Shown in pieces: positions 8,318 through 15,017 of a DNA stretch of 16,274 nucleotides. The position numbers and the translations under genes were made by a program. The notes under the pieces are model-generated. The model saw only the letters and a list, made by a program, of their open reading frames with translations, searched no databases and was not told the origin of the DNA. The stretch's first letter is position 1; each line of letters opens with the position of its first letter. Source of the stretch: JASEGV01 sp037443545 (GTDB taxonomy: Bacteria > Bacteroidota > Ignavibacteria > UBA10030 > BY39); NCBI GenBank assembly GCA_037443545.1, contig JBBIOD010000038.1:1-16274 (forward strand), given 5' to 3'.

Positions 8318-8749
8318 ATGAGCGATAATTCAACATTCGACATATTGAATAATTACATAAAGGCAAAGAAACTCCGTTCCACGCCGGAACGCAATCGAAT
8401 TTTAAGCGAGGTTATAAAGCTTGAGCGCCATTTTACAGCAGAAGAGTTATACGGGCTTTTAAAAAAAAAGAAGGAAGGATTTGTGTTGGCAACAATTTAC
8501 AATACACTCGACCTATTCGTTTCGGCAGGAATTCTCACAAAATATCGTTTGGGAGCCGAACGCTCGTATTATGAGAGAGCCATAGACAAGCCTGGACACC
8601 ATCACTTGATTTGTTTAACTTGCGGAAATATAATCGAGTTTGCCGCTGATAACTTATCCGCTTATGAACGCAAAATAGCCAAGCAAAACAATTTTCATAT
8701 ACAGAATTCAACACATCAAATTTTTGGCATTTGTAATAAGTGCAAATAG
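8318..8749 (+). CDS. fur: Fur-family metal-dependent transcriptional regulator
   Basis: Fur-family repressors bind DNA when loaded with metal and release it when the metal is scarce. The 143-residue protein has the N-terminal winged helix (about 1-85, with ATIYNTLDLF as recognition helix) and a C-terminal dimer/metal domain. HHH (94-96), E107 in IIEF and H133 are likely regulatory metal ligands. C99/C102 and C139/C142 form the two CXXC pairs of the structural zinc site. Glutamate at 107, rather than the aspartate of PerR, favours an iron sensor. The predicted transcript leader is only about 19 bases, lies within the operator and has no Shine-Dalgarno sequence. feoA starts 11 bases after the stop, so autoregulated iron control of the cluster is the natural reading. 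Confidence 0.9.
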   Translation: MSDNSTFDILNNYIKAKKLRSTPERNRILSEVIKLERHFTAEELYGLLKKKKEGFVLATIYNTLDLFVSAGILTKYRLGAERSYYERAIDKPGHHHLICLTCGNIIEFAADNLSAYERKIAKQNNFHIQNSTHQIFGICNKCK

Positions 8750-8760
8750 GAAAATTAAAT

Positions 8761-8997
8761 ATGAATCCAAAAAACTATATACCTTTATCAAAAGTAAAAA
8801 AAGGCAACATTGTCAGGATTATCACTCTCCCCGATGGTTTAGCGCGAACCCAATTAATTCGTCTCGGAATTGTTGAAGGCGATTTAGTAAAATGCTTGGA
8901 ACATCTTCACGGCGGCACAATAGTAATACAAAAGAAACGTCAAGAAATTGCACTCGGGTCAAGGCTCTCCCACAAAATAATTGTAATCATAAATTAA
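8761..8997 (+). CDS. feoA: FeoA, SH3-like accessory protein of ferrous iron transport
   Basis: FeoA is a small cytoplasmic protein with an SH3-like fold that works with FeoB in Fe(II) uptake; its exact role is debated. The 78-residue protein shows the family pattern: an N-terminal PLSKVKKG, then ARTQLIRLGIVEGDLVKC, then a beta-rich GGTIVIQKKRQEIALGSRLSHKI end. I chose the ATG at 8761, which has AGGAAAA just upstream. An in-frame GTG at 8740 would overlap the fur stop and adds seven residues without family resemblance. It is a free-standing FeoA, not fused to FeoB, and feoB follows after a single base. Confidence 0.93.
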   Translation: MNPKNYIPLSKVKKGNIVRIITLPDGLARTQLIRLGIVEGDLVKCLEHLHGGTIVIQKKRQEIALGSRLSHKIIVIIN

Positions 8998-8998
8998 A

Positions 8999-10873
8999 AT
9001 GCCGACTAACGAAATTAATCATCTCGAGCAACATACACACGTCGTTAAATCTCCAATCATTTCCGACAGTGCAAACCCCAAATTAGTTCTTGTCGGTAAT
9101 CCAAACGTCGGCAAGTCGGTTGTGTTTAATTACCTCAGCGGAATTTACGTGGACGTCTCGAATTTTCCCGGAACTACAGTTGAAATTACTAAAGGTAAAT
9201 ATCTTCATTACGAAGTTTACGACACACCCGGCATTTACGGCGTGTCCTCGTTCAATGACGAGGAACGGGTTGCCCGCGATATAATACTCGAAGCAGACGT
9301 CATCATCAATATCGTAGATGGCGTACACATCGAGCGCGACCTGTTCCTAACTCAACAGTTAATTGATATGGGTAAACGAATAGTGGTAGTAATCAACTTT
9401 ATGGATGAAGTTAAAAAACACCACATCAAGATTGATAATGCACAACTCGAAAAATTACTGGACGTCCCTATAGTTACAGCCACCGCCGTTAAAAAGGAAG
9501 GTTTGAAAGAACTTGAACAACTCATCGGGAAAGCACGGCAGGGGAAGCAAAACAAAGACCTACACTTGAAATTACATAATATGCTGAACTCTGTCGGCTC
9601 GCAAGCCGAGGCGCTGCTTGTTTTAGAAGGCGATGAATACACGGCAAACAAACACGGTATAAAACCTTTAGACCAGCGAGAACAATTGTACATCGACAGA
9701 CGCAATCGTGTGAACAGCATTGTAAACAAGATAATCGATGAAGCATCGGTCAAAAAACATATTACTTCTTTAATCGGACGCGGGTCGCTCAACACTCTAA
9801 CCGGAATTCCTATTCTTCTCGGAGTTTTATATATAGCGTATCTTTTCATCGGGAAACTCGTTGCACAAGATTTAGTCGGCTTCACCGAATCATATTTCGG
9901 AAATGAACTTTGGGAAACCTGGATTCGCTCGGCTGTTTCTGAATTCATCACTCCAACTTCCTTCCTGGGAACGGTCTTGATTGGGGAGTTCGGCGTTCTT
10001 ACTATGACCGTTACTTATTTATTATTTCTCCTGTTTCCGTTAGTTTTTGCTTTTTACATTACACTCTCGTTTTTGGAAGACACCGGATATTTACCGCGAC
10101 TCGCTACTATGGTTGATAGGAGTATGAATTTTTTAGGATTGAACGGACGGGCAATAATTCCAATGATATTAGGATTTGGATGCGTTTCAGCCGCTACAAT
10201 CACCACTCGTTTACTCGCAAGCGAACGTGAGAAAACTATAGCAACAGCGATTCTACAATTTGCAATTCCCTGCTCGGCTCAGCTTGCAGTAATTACAGCG
10301 CTATTAATGGGAGCCGGATTCAAAGCTCTATTGATTTATGTCTTTGTGATCGTTTTGGTGTTCATTGCCATTGGAACAATATTGAACAAAATATTGAAAG
10401 GTGAATCAACTCCTTTATTAATCGACCTGCCGCCTATGCGTATTCCAAGAATGAATAATGTTTTACAAAAAACTAGTTTGCGAACATTCTCGTTTATGAA
10501 AGAAGCCACACCTTGGTTCTTTTTCGGCGCCGCAGTTATTGGCACAATGGAAGCAACAGGGTTATTACAAGTTTGGCAAAAAGCGCTATCACCTTTAACA
10601 ACATATTGGCTGAAGCTCCCTCCTGAAGCAACAACGGCTTTTGTTATGGGGCTTGTTCGCCGCGACTTCGGCGCTGCTGGACTTTATGACATTGCAATGG
10701 ATCCGATGCAAACAGTCGTGGCTTTAGTTACAATTACACTCTTTGTTCCGTGCATTACATCCATTTTAATAATGTATAAAGAGCGCGGCTGGAAAACGGC
10801 AACCGTAATCTGGGTCGGAACTTGGATCGGCTCTTTTACTATAGGCGGCATCGTTGCTCAATTTATCGTATAA
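8999..10873 (+). CDS. feoB: FeoB, ferrous iron transporter with N-terminal GTPase domain
   Basis: FeoB imports Fe(II) across the inner membrane. The 624-residue protein begins with a G domain: G1 GNPNVGKS (33-40), DTPG (75-78), NFMD (133-136) as the G4-like motif and TATA (160-163) as G5. A helical GDI-like region follows (about 185-255), then a polytopic membrane domain. The membrane domain carries cysteines in GFGC (C395), IPCSAQ (C425) and VPCITS (C585). It is clearly shorter than the 773-residue E. coli protein and has the GFGCVSAATITTRLL and AIPCSAQLAV wording of a FeoB subtype, not the usual GFGCNVPA form. NFMD is a variant of the usual NMMD. The N terminus has an extra His-bearing stretch (HLEQHTHVV). 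It is probably translationally coupled to feoA. Confidence 0.94.
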   Translation: MPTNEINHLEQHTHVVKSPIISDSANPKLVLVGNPNVGKSVVFNYLSGIYVDVSNFPGTTVEITKGKYLHYEVYDTPGIYGVSSFNDEERVARDIILEADVIINIVDGVHIERDLFLTQQLIDMGKRIVVVINFMDEVKKHHIKIDNAQLEKLLDVPIVTATAVKKEGLKELEQLIGKARQGKQNKDLHLKLHNMLNSVGSQAEALLVLEGDEYTANKHGIKPLDQREQLYIDRRNRVNSIVNKIIDEASVKKHITSLIGRGSLNTLTGIPILLGVLYIAYLFIGKLVAQDLVGFTESYFGNELWETWIRSAVSEFITPTSFLGTVLIGEFGVLTMTVTYLLFLLFPLVFAFYITLSFLEDTGYLPRLATMVDRSMNFLGLNGRAIIPMILGFGCVSAATITTRLLASEREKTIATAILQFAIPCSAQLAVITALLMGAGFKALLIYVFVIVLVFIAIGTILNKILKGESTPLLIDLPPMRIPRMNNVLQKTSLRTFSFMKEATPWFFFGAAVIGTMEATGLLQVWQKALSPLTTYWLKLPPEATTAFVMGLVRRDFGAAGLYDIAMDPMQTVVALVTITLFVPCITSILIMYKERGWKTATVIWVGTWIGSFTIGGIVAQFIV

Positions 10874-10877
10874 GTCT

Positions 10878-11054
10878 ATGTATCAATCATCAACCGAAAA
10901 ATTAAAAACCGAAATCCGTTGTTGTCCTATGTGCAAGATCGTCATCGAAAGTCTGTTTGTTGAAAAATGCCCGCGATGTTCAACTGAATTACAGAAACTT
11001 GAAGTTGGTTGCTCATCCTGTATTCACAAGGCTCGATGTTCTTTTTCGCTTTAA
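10878..11054 (+). CDS. Small Cys-rich (zinc-ribbon-like) protein linked to FeoB
   Basis: This 58-residue protein has eight cysteines: C15, C16, C19, C31, C34, C45, C48 and C54. CPMC and CPRC, eleven residues apart, look like the two knuckles of a zinc ribbon. The final CSSCIHKARC has a CX2CX5C arrangement that recalls the Cys-rich tail of FeoB-associated small proteins, but there is no membrane helix. The ATG at 10878 lies 4 bases after the feoB stop; an in-frame upstream ATG at 10854 would overlap feoB. Its position suggests a role in Feo function, for example as a FeoC-like partner, iron sensor or iron acceptor. The family assignment is open; it could also be a simple zinc-binding protein. 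Confidence 0.72.
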   Translation: MYQSSTEKLKTEIRCCPMCKIVIESLFVEKCPRCSTELQKLEVGCSSCIHKARCSFSL

Positions 11055-11075
11055 TAAAAAAAAAGGAATAAGTAT

Positions 11076-11807
11076 ATGAAATTAAGTTTTTTGTTAATAA
11101 TTATTAGCTCCCTGTTTTCGGTAAGTAAAGTTTTATCGAGTGAACAACGACCGATGATTACTGAAAATGCAAGCGTTAACGGAAAAGGTATTTTACAGTT
11201 TGAGTTTGGTTACGACCATCTAAGATGGGATAAAAACTATAAAGAGAATTTATTTATGTTAACACCTTTTTATGGTTTGACTGATAACATCGAATTATCA
11301 CTCGACATTCCCTACCAATTCCATCCTAGATATCGAGGAATCGGAGATATAAATTTTAACTCTGAAGTTTTAATATTCGAAGAACAAGATATAACTCCCT
11401 CACTTACATTGAAAGGAACTATAAAGTTTCCAAGTGGTAATTTAGAAAAGGGATTAGGTTCGGGTAATACTGATTACAGTGGCTTTACTACAGTTTCTAA
11501 AAATTTTAAGAATGTATCGGTTCACGCAATGATAGGTTATTCTTTTGTAGGTGGCAATAACAACCGTAATATTTTCATTGGAGGGATTTCAGCAAGTTTC
11601 GCCCTCACGGACAGATTATATATTTTCTCTGAAGTTGCAGGAAATCGACATCCCGATCCTTTCATAAACATCGATCCTCTATCCAGTTTAGTAGGCACAG
11701 CATATCAACTAAAGGAAAATTTATTAATGGATTTTTCGATTCGCATCGGTTCCAACAAGATGATGCCAAAATTTTTGGTATCATCTGGATTCACTTATTC
11801 ACTTTAA
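11076..11807 (+). CDS. Predicted outer-membrane beta-barrel, phenol-degradation MetA-like family
   Basis: The 243-residue protein has a Sec signal peptide (about 1-21, hydrophobic LLIIISSLFSV, cleavage near LSS). Alternating beta-strand sequence follows to the end. IPYQF...GIGDINFNSEV followed by GTIKFPSGNLEKGLGSGNTD is the pattern of the 'transporter' barrel family often annotated as MetA-pathway of phenol degradation (PF13557-like). The protein ends in FTYSL, an aromatic-rich barrel terminus. AAAGGAA precedes the ATG. It starts 21 bases after the Cys-rich gene, so it is likely cotranscribed under Fur control. Members of this family are poorly characterised and the solute is unknown; a link to iron is inferred only from position. 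Confidence 0.75.
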   Translation: MKLSFLLIIISSLFSVSKVLSSEQRPMITENASVNGKGILQFEFGYDHLRWDKNYKENLFMLTPFYGLTDNIELSLDIPYQFHPRYRGIGDINFNSEVLIFEEQDITPSLTLKGTIKFPSGNLEKGLGSGNTDYSGFTTVSKNFKNVSVHAMIGYSFVGGNNNRNIFIGGISASFALTDRLYIFSEVAGNRHPDPFINIDPLSSLVGTAYQLKENLLMDFSIRIGSNKMMPKFLVSSGFTYSL

Positions 11808-11843
11808 TTAATTATTTAATAATAAAAAAAAGAAAGAAAAACA

Positions 11844-13034
11844 ATGATAAAATTACTATCGACCCTTTTCTCAATAATACTATTAATTAGTATTCCCGCA
11901 TTTACACAAGAATCCCAAACAAACATTGGAGGTTATGGCGAGCTTCACATCAATGTCCCAGAAGGTTCATTGAAGAAAGAAGCCGACTTCCACCGCTTCA
12001 TTATTTATTTAGGTCACAATTTCAACGAGAAGTGGTCACTAATGTCGGAACTTGAAATTGAACACGCCGGCAAAGAAGTAGAGTTAGAGCAGGCTTATTT
12101 AGAATACCGCCATTCTAAAGCTATAGGATTTCGTGCAGGTGTGCTACTGCAACCGCTGGGAATAATTAATCTTTATCACGAGCCGCCGATGTTCCACGGC
12201 GTGGAGAGACCGAATTTTGAAAAAAGTATAATCCCAACTACTTGGTGGGAAAACGGAATTGGAGTTTTTGGCCATATTACCGATGAGGTAAATTACGAGG
12301 CACAAATAATTTCCGGTCTTCGCGCCGATGGTTTTACCGCAAAAGACGGGATACGCGGTGGACGCCAAAAAGCAATAGAGAGCTTTTCGGAAAATCCTTC
12401 TTTCGTCGGAAATATTAATTACACTCCCATACCCGATTTAAAAATCGGAGGCGGGTTTTTCTTTGGTAACTCAATTCCGGCAAACGACAAACGTTCAGGT
12501 AAAATAGACGCAGACGGTTTTGTAAGTTTGGGCGTTGGACACTTACAATACAAGCGCAACAATTTCGAGTTCAAAGCCGAGTATGCTTTCGTAAACATCG
12601 GAGATGCAGAAAAAATAAACCGCGCATACCCTACAATCACAGAAAAAAAAGTTAATCAAAAATTTGTAGATACCGGAGGCGATACTTTAACAATTGCCAC
12701 AATTCAAACAACGTCAACTCCGAAAAATATCGCAAGTATGATGAACGGATTCCTGCTTGAGGGTGCTTACAATTTCCTGCCTTGTTTTACCGAAACATCG
12801 GAAGAACTTTGGGGATTCGTTCGTTTAGAAAAATTCAACACACAAGCAAAGATGCCTGCTGGTTTCGTTGCCGATAATAAATTTAACCGCACCGAAATTA
12901 CTTTAGGGTTGAGTTATAAACCGGTTTACAACGCCGTAGTGAAGGCAGATTTGCAAATGTTCGGGAACGAAAAAGATGGCTTCGGCAATAACGTCAAACA
13001 ATTTAATTTCGGCATCGGATATTATTTCTTTTAA
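11844..13034 (+). CDS. Predicted outer-membrane porin
   Basis: The 396-residue protein has a Sec signal peptide (about 1-22, ending SIPAFTQ). It then has the beta-barrel pattern GGYGELHIN, HRFIIYLGHNF and VELEQAYLEYR, with a conserved-looking block HEPPMFHGVERP...IIPTTWWENG (112-138). Strands alternate to the C terminus, which ends in GIGYYFF with a terminal phenylalanine, the classic signal for outer-membrane insertion. The length and pattern fit an OprO/P-like porin superfamily member, not a TonB-dependent receptor: there is no plug domain or TonB box. The FMN-binding gene begins on the next base, which suggests the two are made together. The substrate is unknown; small iron complexes are an inference from the cluster. 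Confidence 0.8.
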   Translation: MIKLLSTLFSIILLISIPAFTQESQTNIGGYGELHINVPEGSLKKEADFHRFIIYLGHNFNEKWSLMSELEIEHAGKEVELEQAYLEYRHSKAIGFRAGVLLQPLGIINLYHEPPMFHGVERPNFEKSIIPTTWWENGIGVFGHITDEVNYEAQIISGLRADGFTAKDGIRGGRQKAIESFSENPSFVGNINYTPIPDLKIGGGFFFGNSIPANDKRSGKIDADGFVSLGVGHLQYKRNNFEFKAEYAFVNIGDAEKINRAYPTITEKKVNQKFVDTGGDTLTIATIQTTSTPKNIASMMNGFLLEGAYNFLPCFTETSEELWGFVRLEKFNTQAKMPAGFVADNKFNRTEITLGLSYKPVYNAVVKADLQMFGNEKDGFGNNVKQFNFGIGYYFF

Positions 13035-13535
13035 ATGAAAATTTTACCGCAAATACTTTTAGTAGTTCTGGCTTGGGGCGTTCTGTTTCCCCAAGCCATA
13101 ATTTTTGAGAAAGCAACCGAATCTTTGAAAACTTATTTCGGCGATTCAACAGAAATTACTAAGAGAAGTTACAAATACTCGGATAAAGATTCTGTCGATA
13201 TTTTCACTTGTTCGATATCAAAAATAACAGTAGGATATGGGCTATTGGATAACGTGAAAGGAAAATCGCAGCCAATAACATTCCTGACGGTGATAGATAC
13301 GTCGGGAGATGTGGTTGATGTGAATATATTAATTTACAGAGAATCGCACGGCGGTGAAGTTCAGAACGAAAGTTTCCGCAAACAATTTCGCGGTATGAAT
13401 GCAAAAAGTAAAATTGAAATTGGAAAGGATATAAAAAGTATAAGCGGCGCCACAATTTCTTCGCGTTCTGTTGCAAACGGCGTGAAGAAAATTATGCGCG
13501 TTTTTGAAATTATCAAACCATCTTTGGGCAAATAA
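13035..13535 (+). CDS. Exported FMN-binding domain protein (NqrC/RnfG-like flavinylation target)
   Basis: The 166-residue protein has a hydrophobic N terminus (about 3-23) that is either a signal peptide or a single membrane anchor, followed by one FMN-binding domain (PF04205-like). ESHGGEV and QFRGMN precede the flavinylation motif SGAT (137-140). T140 is the expected site of covalent FMN attachment through a phosphoester bond made by ApbE. Related domains in NqrC and RnfG pass electrons in membrane redox complexes, but here the domain stands alone. The ATG abuts the porin stop with no gap, and apbE follows 46 bases later. I infer a periplasmic one- or two-electron carrier, possibly a ferric reductase module. 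No haem motif (CXXCH) is present. Confidence 0.85.
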   Translation: MKILPQILLVVLAWGVLFPQAIIFEKATESLKTYFGDSTEITKRSYKYSDKDSVDIFTCSISKITVGYGLLDNVKGKSQPITFLTVIDTSGDVVDVNILIYRESHGGEVQNESFRKQFRGMNAKSKIEIGKDIKSISGATISSRSVANGVKKIMRVFEIIKPSLGK

Positions 13536-13581
13536 CAATGCCCACAAATTTTTCTCCTCCGCTTTCAGTGAAATATGAACT

Positions 13582-14610
13582 ATGGATTCCAAAAACAAAA
13601 TAAATATTTTTAACAGACGGGATTTTCTGAAGCTGTCCGGTATCGTTTTAGGGGGCAAATTATTTCTTCCGTCTAAAATGAATTCAATTTTTAAACAACC
13701 GCATAAAGTTTTACGGTCAACATTTACGATGGGAAGTATTGTTACAGTAGAAGCATACAGTGATGATCGGGTTTTATGCAACCTCGCGATCGATAAAGCA
13801 TTCGATGAAATGCATAGTATTGATAAACTGATGAGCGTGTTCGACTCGTCGAGTCAAGTTTCCCAAATAAATAAATTCGGTTATAGAGGAGCGGTTAAAG
13901 TTGATGAAAGGATTATTGAGGTAATAAAGTATGCACAACATATTTCGAAACTGACTAACGGGAATTTTGATATAACTGTTGAGCCGTTGATGCAGCTTTA
14001 CGGCTTTAGGGGCGATAATGAGATTAACGAGATGCCATCGGATAAAATGTTGAGTGAAATTCTTTGCGCAGTTGGAATGAACAACATTGTGATTGATGAA
14101 AATGATTCCTCCGTATTCTTGAATAATAACAAAACTAAAATTGATTTCGGTGGAATTGCAGTTGGTTACGCAATTGATAAAGCAGTTTCAATTTTAAAAT
14201 CGCACGGAATTGAATCGGCATTAATCAACCACAGCGGCGATATTTACGCTATTGGTTCTCCGCCGGATGCAACCTCGTGGAAAATCGGTATAAGTGACCC
14301 GACAGATCGAAGCAATATAGTTTCTACAATAAGTCTAAAAGATGAGGCGTTGTCAACATCTGGAAATTATAATAACTTCGTGACGATAGATGGAAAAAAG
14401 GTTGGACATATACTAAATCCGAAAAAAGGGGAGCTCGACGAAAAATTTTTAAATATTTCTATAGCAGCCGCAAAAACTGTTGAAGCCGATGCATTATCGA
14501 CGGCACTTTTTGTTTTTGATATTGATAAAGCCAATTTTTTCTTTGCGATGAACGAACATTTAAAATACTCTGCGATTTTGAACGATGGTAATTTCGTTAA
14601 AAACTATTAA
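13582..14610 (+). CDS. apbE: ApbE-type FAD:protein FMN transferase with Tat signal
   Basis: ApbE cleaves FAD and attaches FMN to a threonine of target proteins outside the cytoplasm. The 342-residue protein starts with a twin-arginine signal (NRRDFLKLSG, 11-20) and a short hydrophobic stretch. It then carries family motifs: GNFDITVEPL (127-136), GGIAVGYAID (190-199), NHSGD (216-220), STSGNY (258-263), HILNP (276-280) and EADALSTA (301-308, with the expected Mg ligand D303). HILNPKKG differs slightly from the more usual H-I-I-D-P-x-T-G form. The length is normal. The ribosome site is weak, but the ATG directly precedes the Tat motif, so the start is sound. Its obvious substrate is the SGAT protein encoded just upstream. 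Confidence 0.94.
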   Translation: MDSKNKINIFNRRDFLKLSGIVLGGKLFLPSKMNSIFKQPHKVLRSTFTMGSIVTVEAYSDDRVLCNLAIDKAFDEMHSIDKLMSVFDSSSQVSQINKFGYRGAVKVDERIIEVIKYAQHISKLTNGNFDITVEPLMQLYGFRGDNEINEMPSDKMLSEILCAVGMNNIVIDENDSSVFLNNNKTKIDFGGIAVGYAIDKAVSILKSHGIESALINHSGDIYAIGSPPDATSWKIGISDPTDRSNIVSTISLKDEALSTSGNYNNFVTIDGKKVGHILNPKKGELDEKFLNISIAAAKTVEADALSTALFVFDIDKANFFFAMNEHLKYSAILNDGNFVKNY

Positions 14611-14637
14611 ATATTCGCAACACGAAAAAAAAACCTC

Positions 14638-14666
14638 TTGACAATTATATAAATTTATTTTATAAT
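14638..14666 (+). promoter_or_regulatory. Perfect-consensus sigma-70 promoter of the SufT-like gene
   Basis: TTGACA (14638-14643) and TATAAT (14661-14666) both match the consensus exactly and are separated by exactly 17 bases. The start site would be near 14673, leaving a leader of about 15 A-rich bases before the ATG at 14688. It shows no Shine-Dalgarno sequence. No palindromic operator is visible around it. Confidence 0.85.
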
Positions 14667-14687
14667 TACATCAAACTTAAAAAAAAT

Positions 14688-15008
14688 ATGAGCGAAGATA
14701 AAGCATCAATCATAACAGAAACAGAAGTTTATGAAGCACTAAGAGAATGCTACGATCCTGAAATTCCGGTGAACGTAGTTGACTTAGGTTTGATTTATGA
14801 TGTGAAAATAATAGATGATTGGGTTGGTATTAAAATGACGTTGACAGCGCCAGGGTGTCCGGCACACACGTGGATTTCTCAAAACATCCGCAACCGGATA
14901 TTGCAAATGCCTGGCATTAAAGACGCCGATGTCAGGATTGTTTGGGAACCTTTATGGAACCCCAGTTTGATGTCGGAAGAAGCTAAGAAAATTTTAGGAA
15001 TGCCTTAA
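14688..15008 (+). CDS. MIP18/DUF59-family Fe-S cluster assembly protein (SufT-like)
   Basis: The 106-residue cytoplasmic protein is a single DUF59/MIP18 domain. It has DPEIPVNVVDLGLIYDV (23-39) and LTAPGCPAH (52-60) with the conserved cysteine C57. It ends with the WEPLWNPSLMSEEAKKILG tail typical of SufT-type members. Such proteins help mature Fe-S enzymes; SufT in Gram-positive bacteria supports lipoate synthase, among others. PaaD is a relative with a different role in phenylacetate degradation, but no paa genes are present. It has its own strong promoter after apbE. The neighbourhood, with lipA about 14 kb away and an iron import cluster next door, suits an Fe-S role, but no suf genes are in view. 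Confidence 0.88.
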   Translation: MSEDKASIITETEVYEALRECYDPEIPVNVVDLGLIYDVKIIDDWVGIKMTLTAPGCPAHTWISQNIRNRILQMPGIKDADVRIVWEPLWNPSLMSEEAKKILGMP

Positions 15009-15017
15009 AGAAAATAC

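Noticed and set aside
8318..8749. PerR instead of Fur as the regulator
   Set aside because: The operator core resembles PerR boxes, but E107 (not Asp) and the feoAB neighbours favour Fur; kept as a question in the findings.
8740..8760. Upstream GTG start of feoA overlapping the fur stop
   Set aside because: The extra seven residues do not fit FeoA, and the ATG at 8761 has its own AGGAAAA.
9352..9951. Long antisense reading frame inside feoB (199 codons)
   Set aside because: It is a shadow of the strongly supported feoB frame, with low-complexity Ser-rich content and no start signal.
10854..10877. Upstream ATG start of the Cys-rich gene overlapping the end of feoB
   Set aside because: The added residues merely shadow the FeoB C terminus; the ATG at 10878 just after the stop is more economical. 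An overlap start cannot be fully excluded.
13538..13603. Short 21-codon reading frame before and across the apbE start
   Set aside because: It has no ribosome site or recognisable content and is out of frame with apbE; most likely chance.
13329..13781. Antisense reading frame across the FMN-binding and apbE genes (150 codons)
   Set aside because: It overlaps two well-supported genes, has atypical Phe/His/Cys-rich composition and no family motif.
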